Shown here: positions 34,413-46,900 of the stretch, piece after piece
Position numbering within the stretch: position 1 is the first letter of the stretch
Layout of the letters: every line of letters starts with the position of its first letter
Source of the DNA: Sindora glabra
Lineage: Eukaryota; Streptophyta; Magnoliopsida; Fabales; Fabaceae
Assembly (NCBI GenBank): GCA_020226215.1
Contig: CM035236.1
Span: 45,631,057 to 45,695,056 of the forward strand
Reading direction: 5' to 3'
DNA length: 64,000 nucleotides
Notes under the pieces: model-generated
What the model was told of the DNA's origin: nothing
Database searches by the model: none
The model's input: only the letters and a program-made list of their open reading frames with translations
Made by a program: the position numbers and the translations under genes

Positions 34413-34720
34413 TGACCCTCTGAGTTTTCATCTCTTTCAGACAATGATGACGAAATTCCTTTAATTCTGTTAAGAAGATTCTCTCCAGTAAAGAACACAA
34501 TGCGTAAAACACGAAAGGTCCTGTTAAAATTAAACATTAAACATTAAGGTAAACCAATCAGGTAACCTGATCAACGTTTACTTGGCAATTAGCAAAGAAA
34601 TGCTGTGATAACTTCCTCAATCAACAACAGGAAAAGACAATTGAAAGCCGTTAATTAGATCTGCTGAAGTCCACAATGGTTCTTTCAGTTTCTCTTCCAT
34701 GCGTCTCTGGCAAAAGTATT
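34413..34720 (-). pseudogene. Duplicated gene fragment, copy B
   Basis: An ATG at about 34700 reads MEEKLKEPLWTSADL and continues to a stop after about 27 codons. Further on, 34530-34413 reads RIVFFTGENLLNRIKG then ISSSLSERDENSEGH, and is cut by the copia element. With the element and one TGACC removed, the sequence continues at 31453 and soon stops. It is homologous to 940-1590 in the same order and strand. This copy lacks the stop seen after NRIK in copy A. The family is not recognised. Confidence 0.45.
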
Positions 34721-34759
34721 GTATTTCATAGCCTAAGATATAGAGAAGTAAGCTAATTT

Positions 34760-35460
34760 ATAAATAAGGGCGCAGACTGTAATTCTTAATTAAGGAAAAA
34801 ATGTACCCTATTTTAACTTCGGCAGTTAGATTTCGTCCGCATTCATTACGAAAACTTGAAAATCACCTTAATTTTTACAAAATTGGGCTTTAATGAATTT
34901 TTTAACTAACCATTTTTATCAAAATACATCATTATTTTAATATTTTTTTAAAATAATAATCACTTGCTTTATTTATCTTGATAAAAAATATATAATTATA
35001 AATTATTAAAATGATAAAAAAGGATTAATATGTTTAATATCAAATATAATAAATTTTGTGGAAGATAACTTCTATTTTTTCAACGAGGATGTTGTTTTTC
35101 TCCAATATCACTATTCTAAGGATTATTTTTTTATCACAAAATATAGAAATAAATAATACCTTTTCATTTATATAAAAAGAAATAAGATTTTCTTCTAAAA
35201 ATTATCTTTCAAAAAATATAAGGACTTATTCATATTTTTTATATATAATTTCAAAAATCACTTTTTATTATTTACTTAAAACTCTATAAATCTAATTTAA
35301 TTCCTATTAATTATATAACATAAAAATTATAAAAAGTAACAAGATAAATTGACATACTATAATATTGTAATTCTAAATTTTATGCAATTTAAGGGAATAA
35401 CTTTTACATTTTAAAATTAAAAAAAATTAGCCACCCTAAAATTAAATGAAATATTTTATT
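34760..35460. other. AT-rich sequence, no gene seen
   Basis: No credible frame or element end was found. Confidence 0.5.
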
Positions 35461-35464
35461 TTTT

Positions 35465-35660
35465 CCCAATATATTGACAATGGATACCATAGATTCAAAC
35501 TGCGGGTTGCAACCCGTGCTACAGTTATTGTATTGGAATTGCGCCACGTCACACTATGATTGTAATTCTTTTAAGACTGATCAATGTAACGGTGAGTTGC
35601 AACTGCAATACTACATATTGATTCAACCGCAACAATTGCAGTACATTTATTTATAAGTTT
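35465..35660. mobile_element. Possible relic of the CAGGGATTTAAA hAT MITE family
   Basis: A 190-bp island with TTGCAACTGCAAT, GCGGGTTGCAACCCG and CCGCAACAATTGCAG stands out from AT-rich surroundings and resembles the interiors of the MITEs at 8908 and 9151. The ends (GATTCAAACTGCGG left) are diverged and no target duplication was found. Confidence 0.3.
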
Positions 35661-36079
35661 TTTTGCTAAATAAATATTAAGAGTCATGATATTTTACTTG
35701 TAAATAAATCTTATTTAATATAATATAATATTATATAAAATTAAAAATAATATCAAATAATATAAATAATTATTACTTAATTGTTATTATATTTTATATA
35801 GATCAATAAAATTGAATTTTACATTGACAATTCGTAATTGAATTTTTATTATATTATTACATTCAGAAGACTCCTATACAACATCTTTTTGCATATTTTG
35901 AATTTGTACGTCATTCAAAATGCATCCTCAAAAAGCTTTTACATTCCCATATTTCTTTGGACATTTACAATTTATTTGACGGATAAAGTGAAAACTTGAA
36001 GGAAGTAATGGCTATTGGATTCATAAAATAGGAGGAAGAACAAATGTAAGATACATGTTATTTTTGCATCATCATCATC

Positions 36080-36080
<1 letters not shown>

Positions 36081-36163
<83 letters not shown>
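36081..36163. repeat. (ATA)n(ATT)n palindromic microsatellite
   Basis: About 13 ATA units switch directly to about 15 TTA units, giving a self-complementary hairpin-capable run of about 83 bp. Confidence 0.95.
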
Positions 36164-36164
<1 letters not shown>

Positions 36165-36693
36165 CTCATGAATATATTTTTCCCTATGAAAATAGGAGTG
36201 ATGAAATCATTAAATTTTTACATAAAATAATTTAGGATCCAACCTAAGATGTAAAATAAAAAATAAAAAACTATGAAAATCATGGAATGCACTTGAGTTA
36301 AAACCTTTCGAAACAATAATATGTTAACAAAATAAATCATTGATGGATTTATTACCTGTTTTTGAATAGGAATTAAGGAGAGGCGAGGGAATTCATTTTA
36401 TATTACAAGTGGGTGAACAATAATTTATCCTTGAAAAAACACAGTACCCCTAAAAATCACATGCTAATTTTTTCAAAATTTTATTAAAAAAGAAAAGAGA
36501 TAATATGGATGAGATTTAGTTCTGTATACAGTAGGGTATCTTACCTTAAAAATACGTATAAAAAAATTATCAAAAGGACCATAAAATTTGTTTTCAATTC
36601 GCAATTAATAAATATATAGATAATTCAATTATATAAAATTGAAAAAAATTATTGAAATCACAGGTTTTATTACCAGTTTTTTATATCATTAAC

Positions 36694-36696
<3 letters not shown>

Positions 36697-36748
<52 letters not shown>
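36697..36748. repeat. (AAT)n microsatellite
   Basis: About 17 uninterrupted AAT units. The matching position in copy A (about 6860) has none. Confidence 0.95.
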
Positions 36749-36749
<1 letters not shown>

Positions 36750-36915
36750 TGACATAAGTACTTAACAAAAATTATATGAAATATAATATATTTAGTGAAT
36801 TGTGAATATATTATAATATTATGAAATCGGATGAAAAAAATTAAAAGTCAAGTATTCTTTGGTATTATGTAAATAACTCGTTATACTAGAAGGATAGAAG
36901 TTTTTTATATTTCAA

Positions 36916-37370
36916 AGGGTAAATTACTTTGACATCTTTAATATTTGGTTTAATTATACTTGTCTTTTCTTATTTTTTTAAAATTATATATTTTTCCTTG
37001 TAAAACATTTCTACCGTTAGAAAATGTATCAAAATGCTAGTCTTTAAATTACATCCCCCTCTCTAATGCAGCTTCTCATGACTTATAAATTATTTTCTTA
37101 CATTTTTATATAAAAACATGTCTTTTCCATAAAAGAAATTTTCCCCTTTAATTTTTATATATAGTTGTATTGCAATATTTTAATAGAAAAATGTAAAGAA
37201 ATAGCCATGAGAGATTGATATTAGAAAAAGTATACAATTAAACTATTACCGTCATGTCGCTTCATTTAATAATGGTAGAACTGCTTCGATGGGTAGAAAT
37301 GTATAATTTTAAAAAATGAATAGTATCACATGTTATTAGATTAAATTTTAGGAAGGTTTATGTAATTTGC
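36916..37370. mobile_element. MULE-like MITE present only in copy B
   Basis: The element begins AGGGTAAATTACTTTGACA and its right end read inward is GCAAATTACATAAACCTTCC. Flanking 9-mers ATATTTCAA (36907-36915) and ATATTTTAA (37371-37379) match at 8 of 9. Copy A is continuous across this point. It has no coding capacity. Confidence 0.75.
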
Positions 37371-38417
37371 ATATTTTAAGGCGATAGGAAATGTTTTAAA
37401 CGTCAATAATATGATAACTTTAATAACATAAAAAATTTCCTATTTATATTCAAATAGAAAGTATAAATACTTTGAATTGTACAGGGCTGTGCTTAGATAT
37501 TTTAGAGCCTTAAGTAAAATTATTAAAAGAGTCTGATACAATATAAATCATTAAATTCTCATATTATTCTTTTAACTTTCTGAACTACAAAATCATTTAT
37601 CAAAGTTTTGTAATTAAATAATTTTAATATTTTACTCTCAATGGATAATATAGCAAATCTATTTAATCTATTTTGTAACATAGTTAATCTTAGATAAGAT
37701 TTAAGCAATTTTAATTTTAATAAACTTCTTTTGGCAATAGTAACCATTTTAGGTATTGTCAATAATATTCTATAAGCAATACATACATTTAGAAATGAAT
37801 ATAATCTTCAAATATAATTTAATACTTCTATTAGAATATTAATTTTTTCTGTTAACATTTCTCTCAATACCTTTAATTCTGAAAATAAATCAAGATTATC
37901 AATATCAAAATGTTTGCTAAAACTTTAAAACTTTTGGAAATTAATACAATATTTTTGTAATTAATCCCCATCCAAAGTTTTAAATTTTTGGGATTCAAAT
38001 AAAAAAATCAAAGATAATTTCATATTTTAAAAATTGTTTGAATTGAGTCTCAATAAAATAAATAAATTGATCTAATATATATAGAAAATATTCAATGTAA
38101 AAAGAATCTTCAACTGAATGTGTGATCTCATCACTAATGTTTTCATCAAAATATCATTTTCTATGAATTACACGCTTTTCACAAATTTAGGCTCTACGTC
38201 CATTTCAATAGTCAATTTTTTTGCATAGTCCAAAGTAGATGTAAAGCTATTTTTCCTATAACTTTTCAAATTAGCAATAAGGCCTCTTAAATGATCTATA
38301 ACAACATTTAAATGCACATCTTTAAAGTATAAGATCTTACTAATGGAATTAGCAGCAAACAATACATCATATCAAATATTCATTTCTAATAAAAATTCAA
38401 AATTTTCAATTTCATAA

Positions 38418-40181
38418 GGTGGCATTTAGTTCGTAGAATATTTTTAACATTCTAGAAAATGTTTTAGGGGAATATTACATTTTCATATTCAGTTCAAGGT
38501 TTGGAAAAAAAATACTTGAAAATATCACATTCCTGAGAATATTTTTGACTTAACTTTCCCTCAAAATGTCACATTTATAATATTTTGAAGAAAAGTTAGG
38601 TAAAAAATATTCTCACGGGAGAGGTGAAAATTTCATATTCCCATTCATAGGAATATTGATACTAAAATAAAAGGATAAATTTATCCTCATATTTAATTTT
38701 TTCTTATTTATTATTTTATTAAATAATTTTTAATTTAAATTAAAAAATAATTATCAATTTATTTTTAAAATATATTTTATTATTAAGAAATACACATTAA
38801 TTTTTAACTATAATTTTTTTAATATTATTCCAAATGTTTGAAAGATATTTTTAATATAATTATATATACATGTGATTTTTTATTAAAAATAATACAATAG
38901 GCTTGAAGTTTTATTTAAAAAAGATATAATTATATATAAAAATATAAAATAATTATATTTTCATATTATAGAAGAAATTATAATATAACATTTAATACCC
39001 ATATGAAATATAATTGTAAAAATAATTTAACTGTGAAAATTTATAATTTTGCAGAAAGAGAAAATTAAGTATATTTAATATTATGATAATAATTTAAATA
39101 AATTATACTCACTTCATTTTGAAAATAGATTTAATAATAATACTAATAATTATGATAATAAAGTATAAAATATTAAAATATAATAAAGTATAACATATAA
39201 AAACGTAATACATTACATATTAAAATATAATAAAATGTAAAATATTTATACATATAAAATAAAATTTATCCTCATATTTAATTCTTTTTTTATTTATTAC
39301 TTTATTAAATAATTTTTAATTTAAACTGAAAATAATTATCACTTTATTTTAAAATATTTTTTATTATTAATAAATACATATTAATTTTTTAACTATAATT
39401 TATTTTCTATTATTGTTCCAAATGTTTGAAAGACTTTTTAAATATAATTATATATACATATGATTTTGTTCATTAAAAATAATACAAGAGGCTTAGAATT
39501 TCTTTTAAAAGGACATATTTATACATAAAAATATAAAATAATAATATTTTTATATTATATAAGAAATTATAATATAAAATTTAATACCAATATGAAATAT
39601 AATTGTAAAAATGATTTAGTTGTGAAAATTTATAATTTTATAAAAAGAGAAATAGTAAGTACATTTAATATTATGATAATAATTTAAATAAATTATGCTC
39701 ACTTTATTTTAAAAATTAATTTAATAATAATACTAATAATTATGATAATAAAGTATAAAATATTAAAATATAATAAAGTATAACATATAAAAATATAATA
39801 CATTACATATTAAAATATAATAAAGTGTAATATATATTTTTTTAATAAATTTTTAAATTTTAAATATTGAATTTAATTTATTAGGCGTTCAATTTTATTA
39901 TTTGTTTTGTTTAAAATAAAAATATGATTTACTATATTATATTTTATAATAAAAAATTTATTAAGGGTATTTTGAAAACAATCTCAAGAATCCTAGAAGT
40001 ATCAAATATGAACCAAGTATAATAATATAACATATCTAGGAATTTGGCAAAATATTTGCAAGAAAATTTATAATAAACTAAATATAGAAATATTATATTT
40101 CTATTGATTAAATTATCAAGAATCACATTCCTAAGAATGTATATTTTTGGGAATGTTAGATTTCGCAAACCAAATGCCATC
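38418..40181. mobile_element. PIF/Harbinger-like non-autonomous element nested in the hAT gene
   Basis: The left end is GGTGGCATTTAGTTCG; the right end read inward is GATGGCATTTGGTTTG. A 3-bp TAA duplication lies on both sides (38415-38417 and 40182-40184), and transposase codons resume on each side. The interior is AT-rich without coding sequence and consists largely of a ~588-bp tandem duplication. Confidence 0.75.
38680..39850. repeat. ~588-bp tandem duplication inside the PIF-like element
   Basis: TTTATCCTCATATTTAATT occurs at about 38680 and 39264, CCAAATGTTTGAAAGA at about 38830 and 39418, and ATTATGATAATAAAGTATAA at about 39148 and 39738. The spacing stays near 585-590 bp over the whole length. 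Confidence 0.85.
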
Positions 40182-42639
40182 TAAGTTGTTAAACACATGG
40201 CTTCACTTTTTATTTTAGGATCTTCACTACATTTTGATAATTGAATCAATACATATCTTATTTTTAGTACTTGAAACTTTATCGTTTTAATACTTTCAAT
40301 CCTACTTTGCCATCGAGTTTGAGATAGTGATTTAATAGAAAACTTACATATATTATCTTGTAAAATTTTTCATTGTTTGGTGGAAGAAGTAAACATAAAT
40401 AAATACATTGTAGAACTAAAAAAAAAAAGAAATATATCTAGGAGATGAATTAGCCATATCACATAAAACTAAATTAAAATTATGGCATTCACACAATGTA
40501 TAAAATGCTCTAGGATTCATGTCAACTAATCTTTTTTGCACTCCATACTTTTTACCTTTCATGTTGAATCCATTTTCATAACCTTATCCCCTTATATCAT
40601 CAATATCAAGCTCATATTTTTTTAGTACATTAATAAGTTCATCAATATCAAGCTCATGTGTAAAAAGTTTTTTTCCAATGCATCATCAACTTCTAAAAAT
40701 TCTAAAAAGTACTCTTTTATTTTTATTGGAGAATTCAAAGCATCAACACATTTCAAAATAAGAGTTATTTGTTCTTGATAACTTGCATCAGGAGTACAAC
40801 CAAGAATAATAGAAAAATATTTTGCATCTTTATCTTTTTTATTATTATATTTTTTATTTAAAAAGCTAATAATTTAATAAGTTCATTTTGTATAATATTA
40901 CTTAAGTAATATGAATGAAGTTTACTATTTTTGATGCGCCTAACATGCTCTTGCATAATTAGATCAAATTTTGCAAGCATCTCAATCAATCTCAAAAGGT
41001 TGCCATTTTTTCATATATCTTTTCATTTGTCTCATGAAAAGCTAGATTATTTTTGGAAAGATATTTGACTATAGCTATAATCCTAAGTAAAACCTTTTCC
41101 TAATGTTCTTATTCTTTATTAATCTCTTCTTGTATGGTTTAATTAATTATGTCTTTTCTTCTTAATCTTTTTTTAGTTCAATCCATTTAGCTATATTAGT
41201 GCATGTTCATGGCTTGTTTTATGACTTTTAAGCTTCGAACCAATGTTTTTCCAATTTCTAATCCCTTCATTAACTAGCTGACTAACACTACTTTTTAAAC
41301 AAAATAACTTACAATAAAAATAATGCACTCTATCTAAATCTCTTGAATAAACTAACTATCTTCTATCATATTTTTCTCCATTTGGCAATATTTTTTGGTA
41401 AAAGGATGAAGAAAAATGTCTATTATTTTCATTATCTAGAAATTGCAAATTGTCATGTCTGATTGGACCTTTTCTATTATTAAATCTCTAAAGTTTTCAT
41501 CAATGTTTTTCTATTGTCCTAAATCATAAATATTTTTAAGAACTCCACTTGATGTATTATTATCCTTAACATTCACTTCTACTAAATTATCTTCATTTAA
41601 ATTTTTATCTTTAGCTTGTTCTTGATTGGAAATAGGACTATTAGTGTTTTTAACATTATCTACAAGTGATTGTTATATCATTGCTTCATCAATTGAACCA
41701 GTTGTTATATTTCTTTTATGAACAATAATAAATTTATTAGGAGCACTATGTTGATATTGAATTAACTTTTCAACTTTTCTTTTTTTTCTTTAATTTTTCA
41801 AAGTCAGATTCATACTTTCTATTTGACATCTTCTATTTCTACAAAGAATAAAAATAAAATAAAATAACAATAGCAATAAGAATATAAATAAAATAGATGT
41901 GCAAAGTAAATAGGAAAAAAATAATGAAATGATAGAACTTGAAAAATTGAAAATAAAAAGAATTGCACATCGAACTATCTATTGCAACAAATTTGATATC
42001 AATTCACTTTCAGAATTTACTTTAAAAAAATATGAAGAAAAGAGTGAGAAGAGAAAACAAAATGTGAGAGTTAGAAAATTTGAAGAGAAAATATTGAAAT
42101 TTGTGGTATATATATTTGAAAAAAATGATTGTTATAAATTATAATATTAGAAATTGTTAATTGGTAATAATGTACAAATACAATATTATTGTTAGATTAC
42201 TAATGTATAACTCATTAATAATATATCCAATTCTGTAACTAAATTATGTGTGTATTTTATTAACTCATCCGATGGCATTCCTTAATTAATGAGGTGAAGA
42301 TGTTGGTGTCTTGAGAAAAAGAATAATCACTCCTCTTGTCCAATTACTAATATATTGGCCATTGACCAATGACTATATAAAATAATTAAAAAAATTATAA
42401 ATGAGGCCTAGGAAAAATTAGGAGCCTAAGGGAAATGCTTTACTTGTCTATCTATAGACACAACCTTGGAACTGTATAACATAAATTATTTGGATATTTA
42501 ACAATGGTATATGTTAACAAAATAAAACAAATAAGAATATCATTATTTTTTAATATATGATAAATAATATAAAATTAATTCAAATTAAGTGAACTAATTT
42601 CTGTCACACATGATGAGCTTTATTTGTTTTTCGGGAAAG

Positions 42640-42848
42640 AAGACCAAGTCACCTTTTAATCATCGATAAAACAAGTGCACTCTCTTTTCCTCTGTATAAA
42701 TCCTTTCTTATTTCCTCACATTTCCACGTCTCACAGAGACTTCCCTACTGCGTACCAGGGCTTTCTTTATTTCTGTTAAACACCTGTATATCATCTTTCT
42801 CTCTCTCTACATACATACATACATATATAATTCATGAGCAAATAGAAG
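42640..42848 (+). promoter_or_regulatory. TATA promoter and CT-rich leader of small gene, copy B
   Basis: CTGTATAAATCC (42692-42703) forms the TATA box, followed by TTCCTCACATTTCCACGT and a TCTCTCTCTC leader, collinear with 8700-8840. The spacing from TATA box to ATG is about 155 bp, undisturbed by insertions. Confidence 0.6.
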
Positions 42849-43199
42849 ATGGAGAACTTGAATAGGTATTGGAGGAGAAGAAGATACCAAAGGCTAAATA
42901 ATGTTGCAAACAATAGGAAGCCGCAAAAGCTAACTCTTAAAACCACTTTCGGTCAAAATTTTTGTAGCATAATTCCTTAGAAAATAACATTTATTTTTCC
43001 AAAATTCCAATTAAGGAAACTTTCTCCATTCGAGCTTTTGTCTAAGTTCAATAGGGCTTATCTCCATATGATGTGCCGGCTGGCCGGTGAAGCTATTAGC
43101 CTCAACCACGTTAGTTATTTCAGCGGGGAAAAGATAGTTGTGACATCTTATCCTGGCAAAACTCTAAGTTGTAGTTCACAACTATGGTATTTTACATAA
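42849..43199 (+). pseudogene. Small basic plant protein (WRRRRYQRL family), copy B, one nonsense codon
   Basis: ATG 42849 starts MENLNRYWRRRRYQRLNN and the frame runs 116 codons to TAA 43197-43199, broken only by TAG at 42978-42980 (codon 44). Copy A has TGG at the aligned codon, so this is Trp to stop. The rest is well kept: KLTLKTTFGQNFCSIIP before the stop; SPFELLSKFNRAYLHMM and RLAGEAISLNHVSYF after it. The arginine-rich start and SPFELL-MM-LAG C-terminus fit my recollection of a plant family of about 100-120 residue basic proteins of unknown function. Promoter and ATG context are intact. As read, only a 43-residue N-terminal peptide would be made. Confidence 0.7.
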
Positions 43200-43967
43200 A
43201 ATTATGTTTGTTGCAATATAACTGCAATTGCAATTTAATACATATGTTTGGTGGTGAAGAAGGAGGTGGGGAAGCAGTTAGGGTTGCTTCTTGTTTTGCT
43301 TGTGCTCTTTAATTATATGTTGGTTGCTTCTCTTTTTTCTTATTTTCACTTTCATTCTGTTATTGCAATCTTGCTTTCCATGTTATTTGACTGATATCGT
43401 TGTGCAAATTGGAAATTAGTATCAGTAATTAAATTGGAAGTACCGTTCAAATTTACAGAAATTTCTGAATAGGTTGTGTTGCTTTAGCTTCTATACATTA
43501 TTTTTATCACATTTAATATCTGGATGTGGCTTTCCACGTGATTTTTTTTTTTTTTGAAAAAGATTAAGTGAAGAAGTGGAAATAAGTTAGTAAAAAGTAC
43601 CATTCTTGTTTTAACTGCTGACAGACATGCTAGTTTTTTAGTACTTAATTACTTTTGCAGCAAAAGATGAATGGACACTTTATGAATTGGTGGACCATAA
43701 TTAGACCTATAAAAGACGGAAATATTGTGATATACAACCTATGAGAAAGTAGATTTTATCTATTAGAAGAAAAATAAACACAAAAATTCAAATTCAAATC
43801 CTTCCAAAAGTGAGGTGTTGTATACTTTTAAATCTATTTCCTTCTTAAGCCTTACCTGATGTATTGCATAAAAATCATTGGAGAGCATAAAATAAGTGTT
43901 GATTATATAAGAATTATTAGATAATATAAAGATAAAACATGACATGTATAATATAAAATATTATACT
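43200..43967. other. 3' flank of small-gene copy B, no further gene
   Basis: The flank starts with sequence shared with 9621-9850 of copy A, then is AT-rich without a credible frame up to the CACTA element. Confidence 0.5.
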
Positions 43968-46900
43968 CATTATAGCAAAAAGGATTTTTAGTGACAACAA
44001 TTATTGTTGATAAAGATAATTTGGTCGTTGTTGATTTTCAATGTCATCAAAGAAAATGTCATTATTGTAAGTTTATTAGTGAATGTGTCAACACTGATGA
44101 CTATTTTATTGTTGGTAAAAGTTGGCATTTATTTGATGACAAAGTCATTGTAAAATATATTTTCAAAATTAAAAAATTTTGAATTTAAAACTTGTAGCGA
44201 TGAAAAAAGTCAAACTTTTAGCGATAATAAAATCATTACTAAAATTTGAATTTTTAGCAATGATAATGTCATCATTGTAGGGTTTAAATTAAAAAATAAA
44301 ATATAAAAAAACTTTTAATGACAATATTTGTCACTAAAAGACATTTTAAAACTTTATATTTTTAAATTAAAACCTATAGCAACGATAGTATCCTTGTTGA
44401 AACCTTTACAAAAATTTAAATATTTTTAAATTTATTTTTTAACAATGACAATGTTATCATTGCTAAAAGTTTTAAAAGTTAAATTTAATACTATTATTTT
44501 TAAAGTAAAATTTTAGAAATATTAAAATAAAATATATTAGATTAAAATATAATTAAATTAATATATTATATTTGATAGCATAGATAAAAATATTCTTTAT
44601 TTCAATTCAATTGAATTAATTTGATATCTTTTAATTTAATTTTATTTAATTTAAATTGTACAAATAAAATATGCTAATGGTATTACTAAAAAGGTACAAC
44701 ATGATCACATGATCTATATAAAAAAAATAAATACTCATAAAATAACTTTGTAATTATGATTTTATCAATTTATCCATACTTATTATTTTTTACTTGTAGA
44801 AATTTTGGTAGCATCTTTCTATATAGTTCACACTTAGAGAACAGTTAGGATGCCAAGAGATTTCTACAATAGAAAAGGAGAACTAGATAGATTGTTAATA
44901 ATAACTATATGATATATATCAAATTATTCAATTTTATGAGACAATTCAAGGATTGGTTAACGTATAAAGTTCAATTAAACCCTGAACAGGTCTAAACTTA
45001 CAATGCAAATGCAATTATAATTCTATTTAAAATTATTGTAAAATATATATACAATAATTTTAAACTTACATTATGATATTTTATAAGTACCATTATTCAA
45101 ATGCATTATTGTTTGGATTGTTGAATTTTTTTAATATCCACATAAATTGATATGTTTAACAATTTGGAATTAGGAATTCAATTTTTTAACTTACTTTACT
45201 GTATTTATAAGATGCATAGTTCAATTCTTTTGATGAGACATATATTTTATGAGTATTAATAAATTTTTAAACATTCTAAGTTTTCAAGTTTCTATGATTA
45301 TATAATTGTTAAATTAATATGAATTCTATTTTCTACTAGAATTTTTAATGACGTAAAAATTTAAATTTTTGTAATCTTTTAAAAATTCCTATTTATATCA
45401 TCGTAATATCTTTATTAAATACATGTGTAAGATTCAAATTTTTTTATTTATACATTTTTATTAAAATATAATTACCAAGTTATATTTTTCAATATTTTAT
45501 TATATATTTAAAATTCTATTTTCATGCTAACAATTGAAGATTATGTAAAATATGTCACAATAGTTATTATATTTTGTTATAATATCTTTATGATTTATGA
45601 TTTTCTTAAAGTATATAACCATATATAATCTTATTGTTACTACTTTGTGTGTAATTTACATGTATTTTTTTATTCTTATTATTTATTTATATAATATCTA
45701 ATATTATTGTTGAATATATAAAAAATTTAATTTTCAAATGTTTAAAATTTCTTATTCATATATTCAATATATAATTATTCAAATATATTTTCATAATTTA
45801 AATTTTTTGTGTTAATACATTTTCATTAGCATGTATTTATTAATTTATATTAATGTAAATATGATTTTCATTTTCAAAACCTAACATTCAGATAAATATA
45901 TTATTTCAAATATATTTATGTATTTGTTACTTTTATAAGGTGTATTCACATTTGTATAATTATTATTATTTTTTACTCCTATAATATCTACTTTTATTGA
46001 TCATTGTATAAAAATATTGACTTTTTAAATTTATTGAAATGATTTATTATATATTCAATATTTTTTTACATCTTTTACTTTCAATATCTCAATATTTTCT
46101 AACTCATTTAATATACCAATTTGCTCTTTATATATGTAATTGTTCTAAATTTTTAGAACTTTCAAAATATCTTCTTCATATATTTATAATATTTTTATTA
46201 AATATATTTATAACATTTGATTTCTTAATTATATGTTCTCATTGAAGTATTTTTACTAAGTTATTTTGAAAAAATTTTAATTATATACCTAAAATTTTAT
46301 TCCCATGTCAATATATTTTCTAAAATATGTTTATATAATCTTTCTAATTTCATATGTTACATTACTTCAATGTAACTAAGAATTTTGTACTCCTAAACTA
46401 TATTCTAAACTTTAAGATTTGTAAACAAAAATTCATAACAAATCCACTTCATATCAATCTAACTAAATAATTTATACACATATTGTATCATGCAAAATTA
46501 TAATTCAAGGGTTATATAACAACAAAAAAAAATTATATTTTTAAATTATAAAACTATGTAAACATGTGTAACATTTATAATATATAAAACTAAATAAGAT
46601 TTATTTCATACCAAAGTAATCATATCATTGAACTAAATAAATTCATTTCGTATTATTCACCTCATAAATTACATATTCAAATAAAATATTTTAAAATTTA
46701 ACTTACATACCTCAATGAAAAAAGTCTACTACATTCTAAATACCCATCATGAGCAATAATGAATTGTAACAATAGTTAACAAATTAAAATTATACAAATG
46801 AGAAATTACAATACATTAAAAAATATATAAATAGAAAATATATTATATTATAAAAAAATTACCTTTCATCTCTCTTCTTGTTTTTTTCTTCGCCACAAGA

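Larger units (their letters stand above)
35800..36915. repeat. Segmental duplication, copy B, blocks 1-2
   Basis: The block aligns with 5640-6190 and 6605-7250 of copy A and lacks the 410-bp MITE found there. It contains two trinucleotide arrays absent from copy A. Confidence 0.7.
37500..41838 (-). pseudogene. hAT transposase (ZMYM1/TTF-like, DUF4371 class), decayed
   Basis: ATG 41838 opens MSNRKYESDFEKLKKKRKVE. Next comes a TTF-type finger region (NLQFLDNENNRHFSSSFYQK, then RDLDRVHYFYCKLFC and IRNWKNIGSKLKSHKTSHEH). A DUF4371-like region follows, with fragments such as LRIIAIVKYLSKNNLAFH and LGCTPDASHQEQITLILKC. After the nested insertion the C-terminus gives MFAANSISKILYFKDVHLNV and the hAT dimerisation block TIPKMVTIAKRSLLKLKLLK, then SYLRLTMLQNRLNRFAILSI. 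More than a dozen stops and frameshifts are present, and an insertion at 38418-40181 splits it. The dimerisation block is the best preserved part. The protein would have cut and joined the element ends; it is dead. Confidence 0.85.
37482..42468 (-). mobile_element. hAT element with decayed transposase and nested PIF-like insertion
   Basis: The left end is CAGGGCTGTGCTTAGA; the right end read inward is CAAGGTTGTGTCTATAG. Flanking 8-mers GAATTGTA (37474-37481) and GAACTGTA (42469-42476) match at 7 of 8. Copy A lacks the element, and flanking sequence aligns across it. One minus-strand transposase gene fills the interior. Without the nested element its length is about 3.2 kb. Confidence 0.85.

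Noticed and set aside
35972..36169. 65-codon frame rich in Ile
   Set aside because: It is the translation of the (ATT)n microsatellite.
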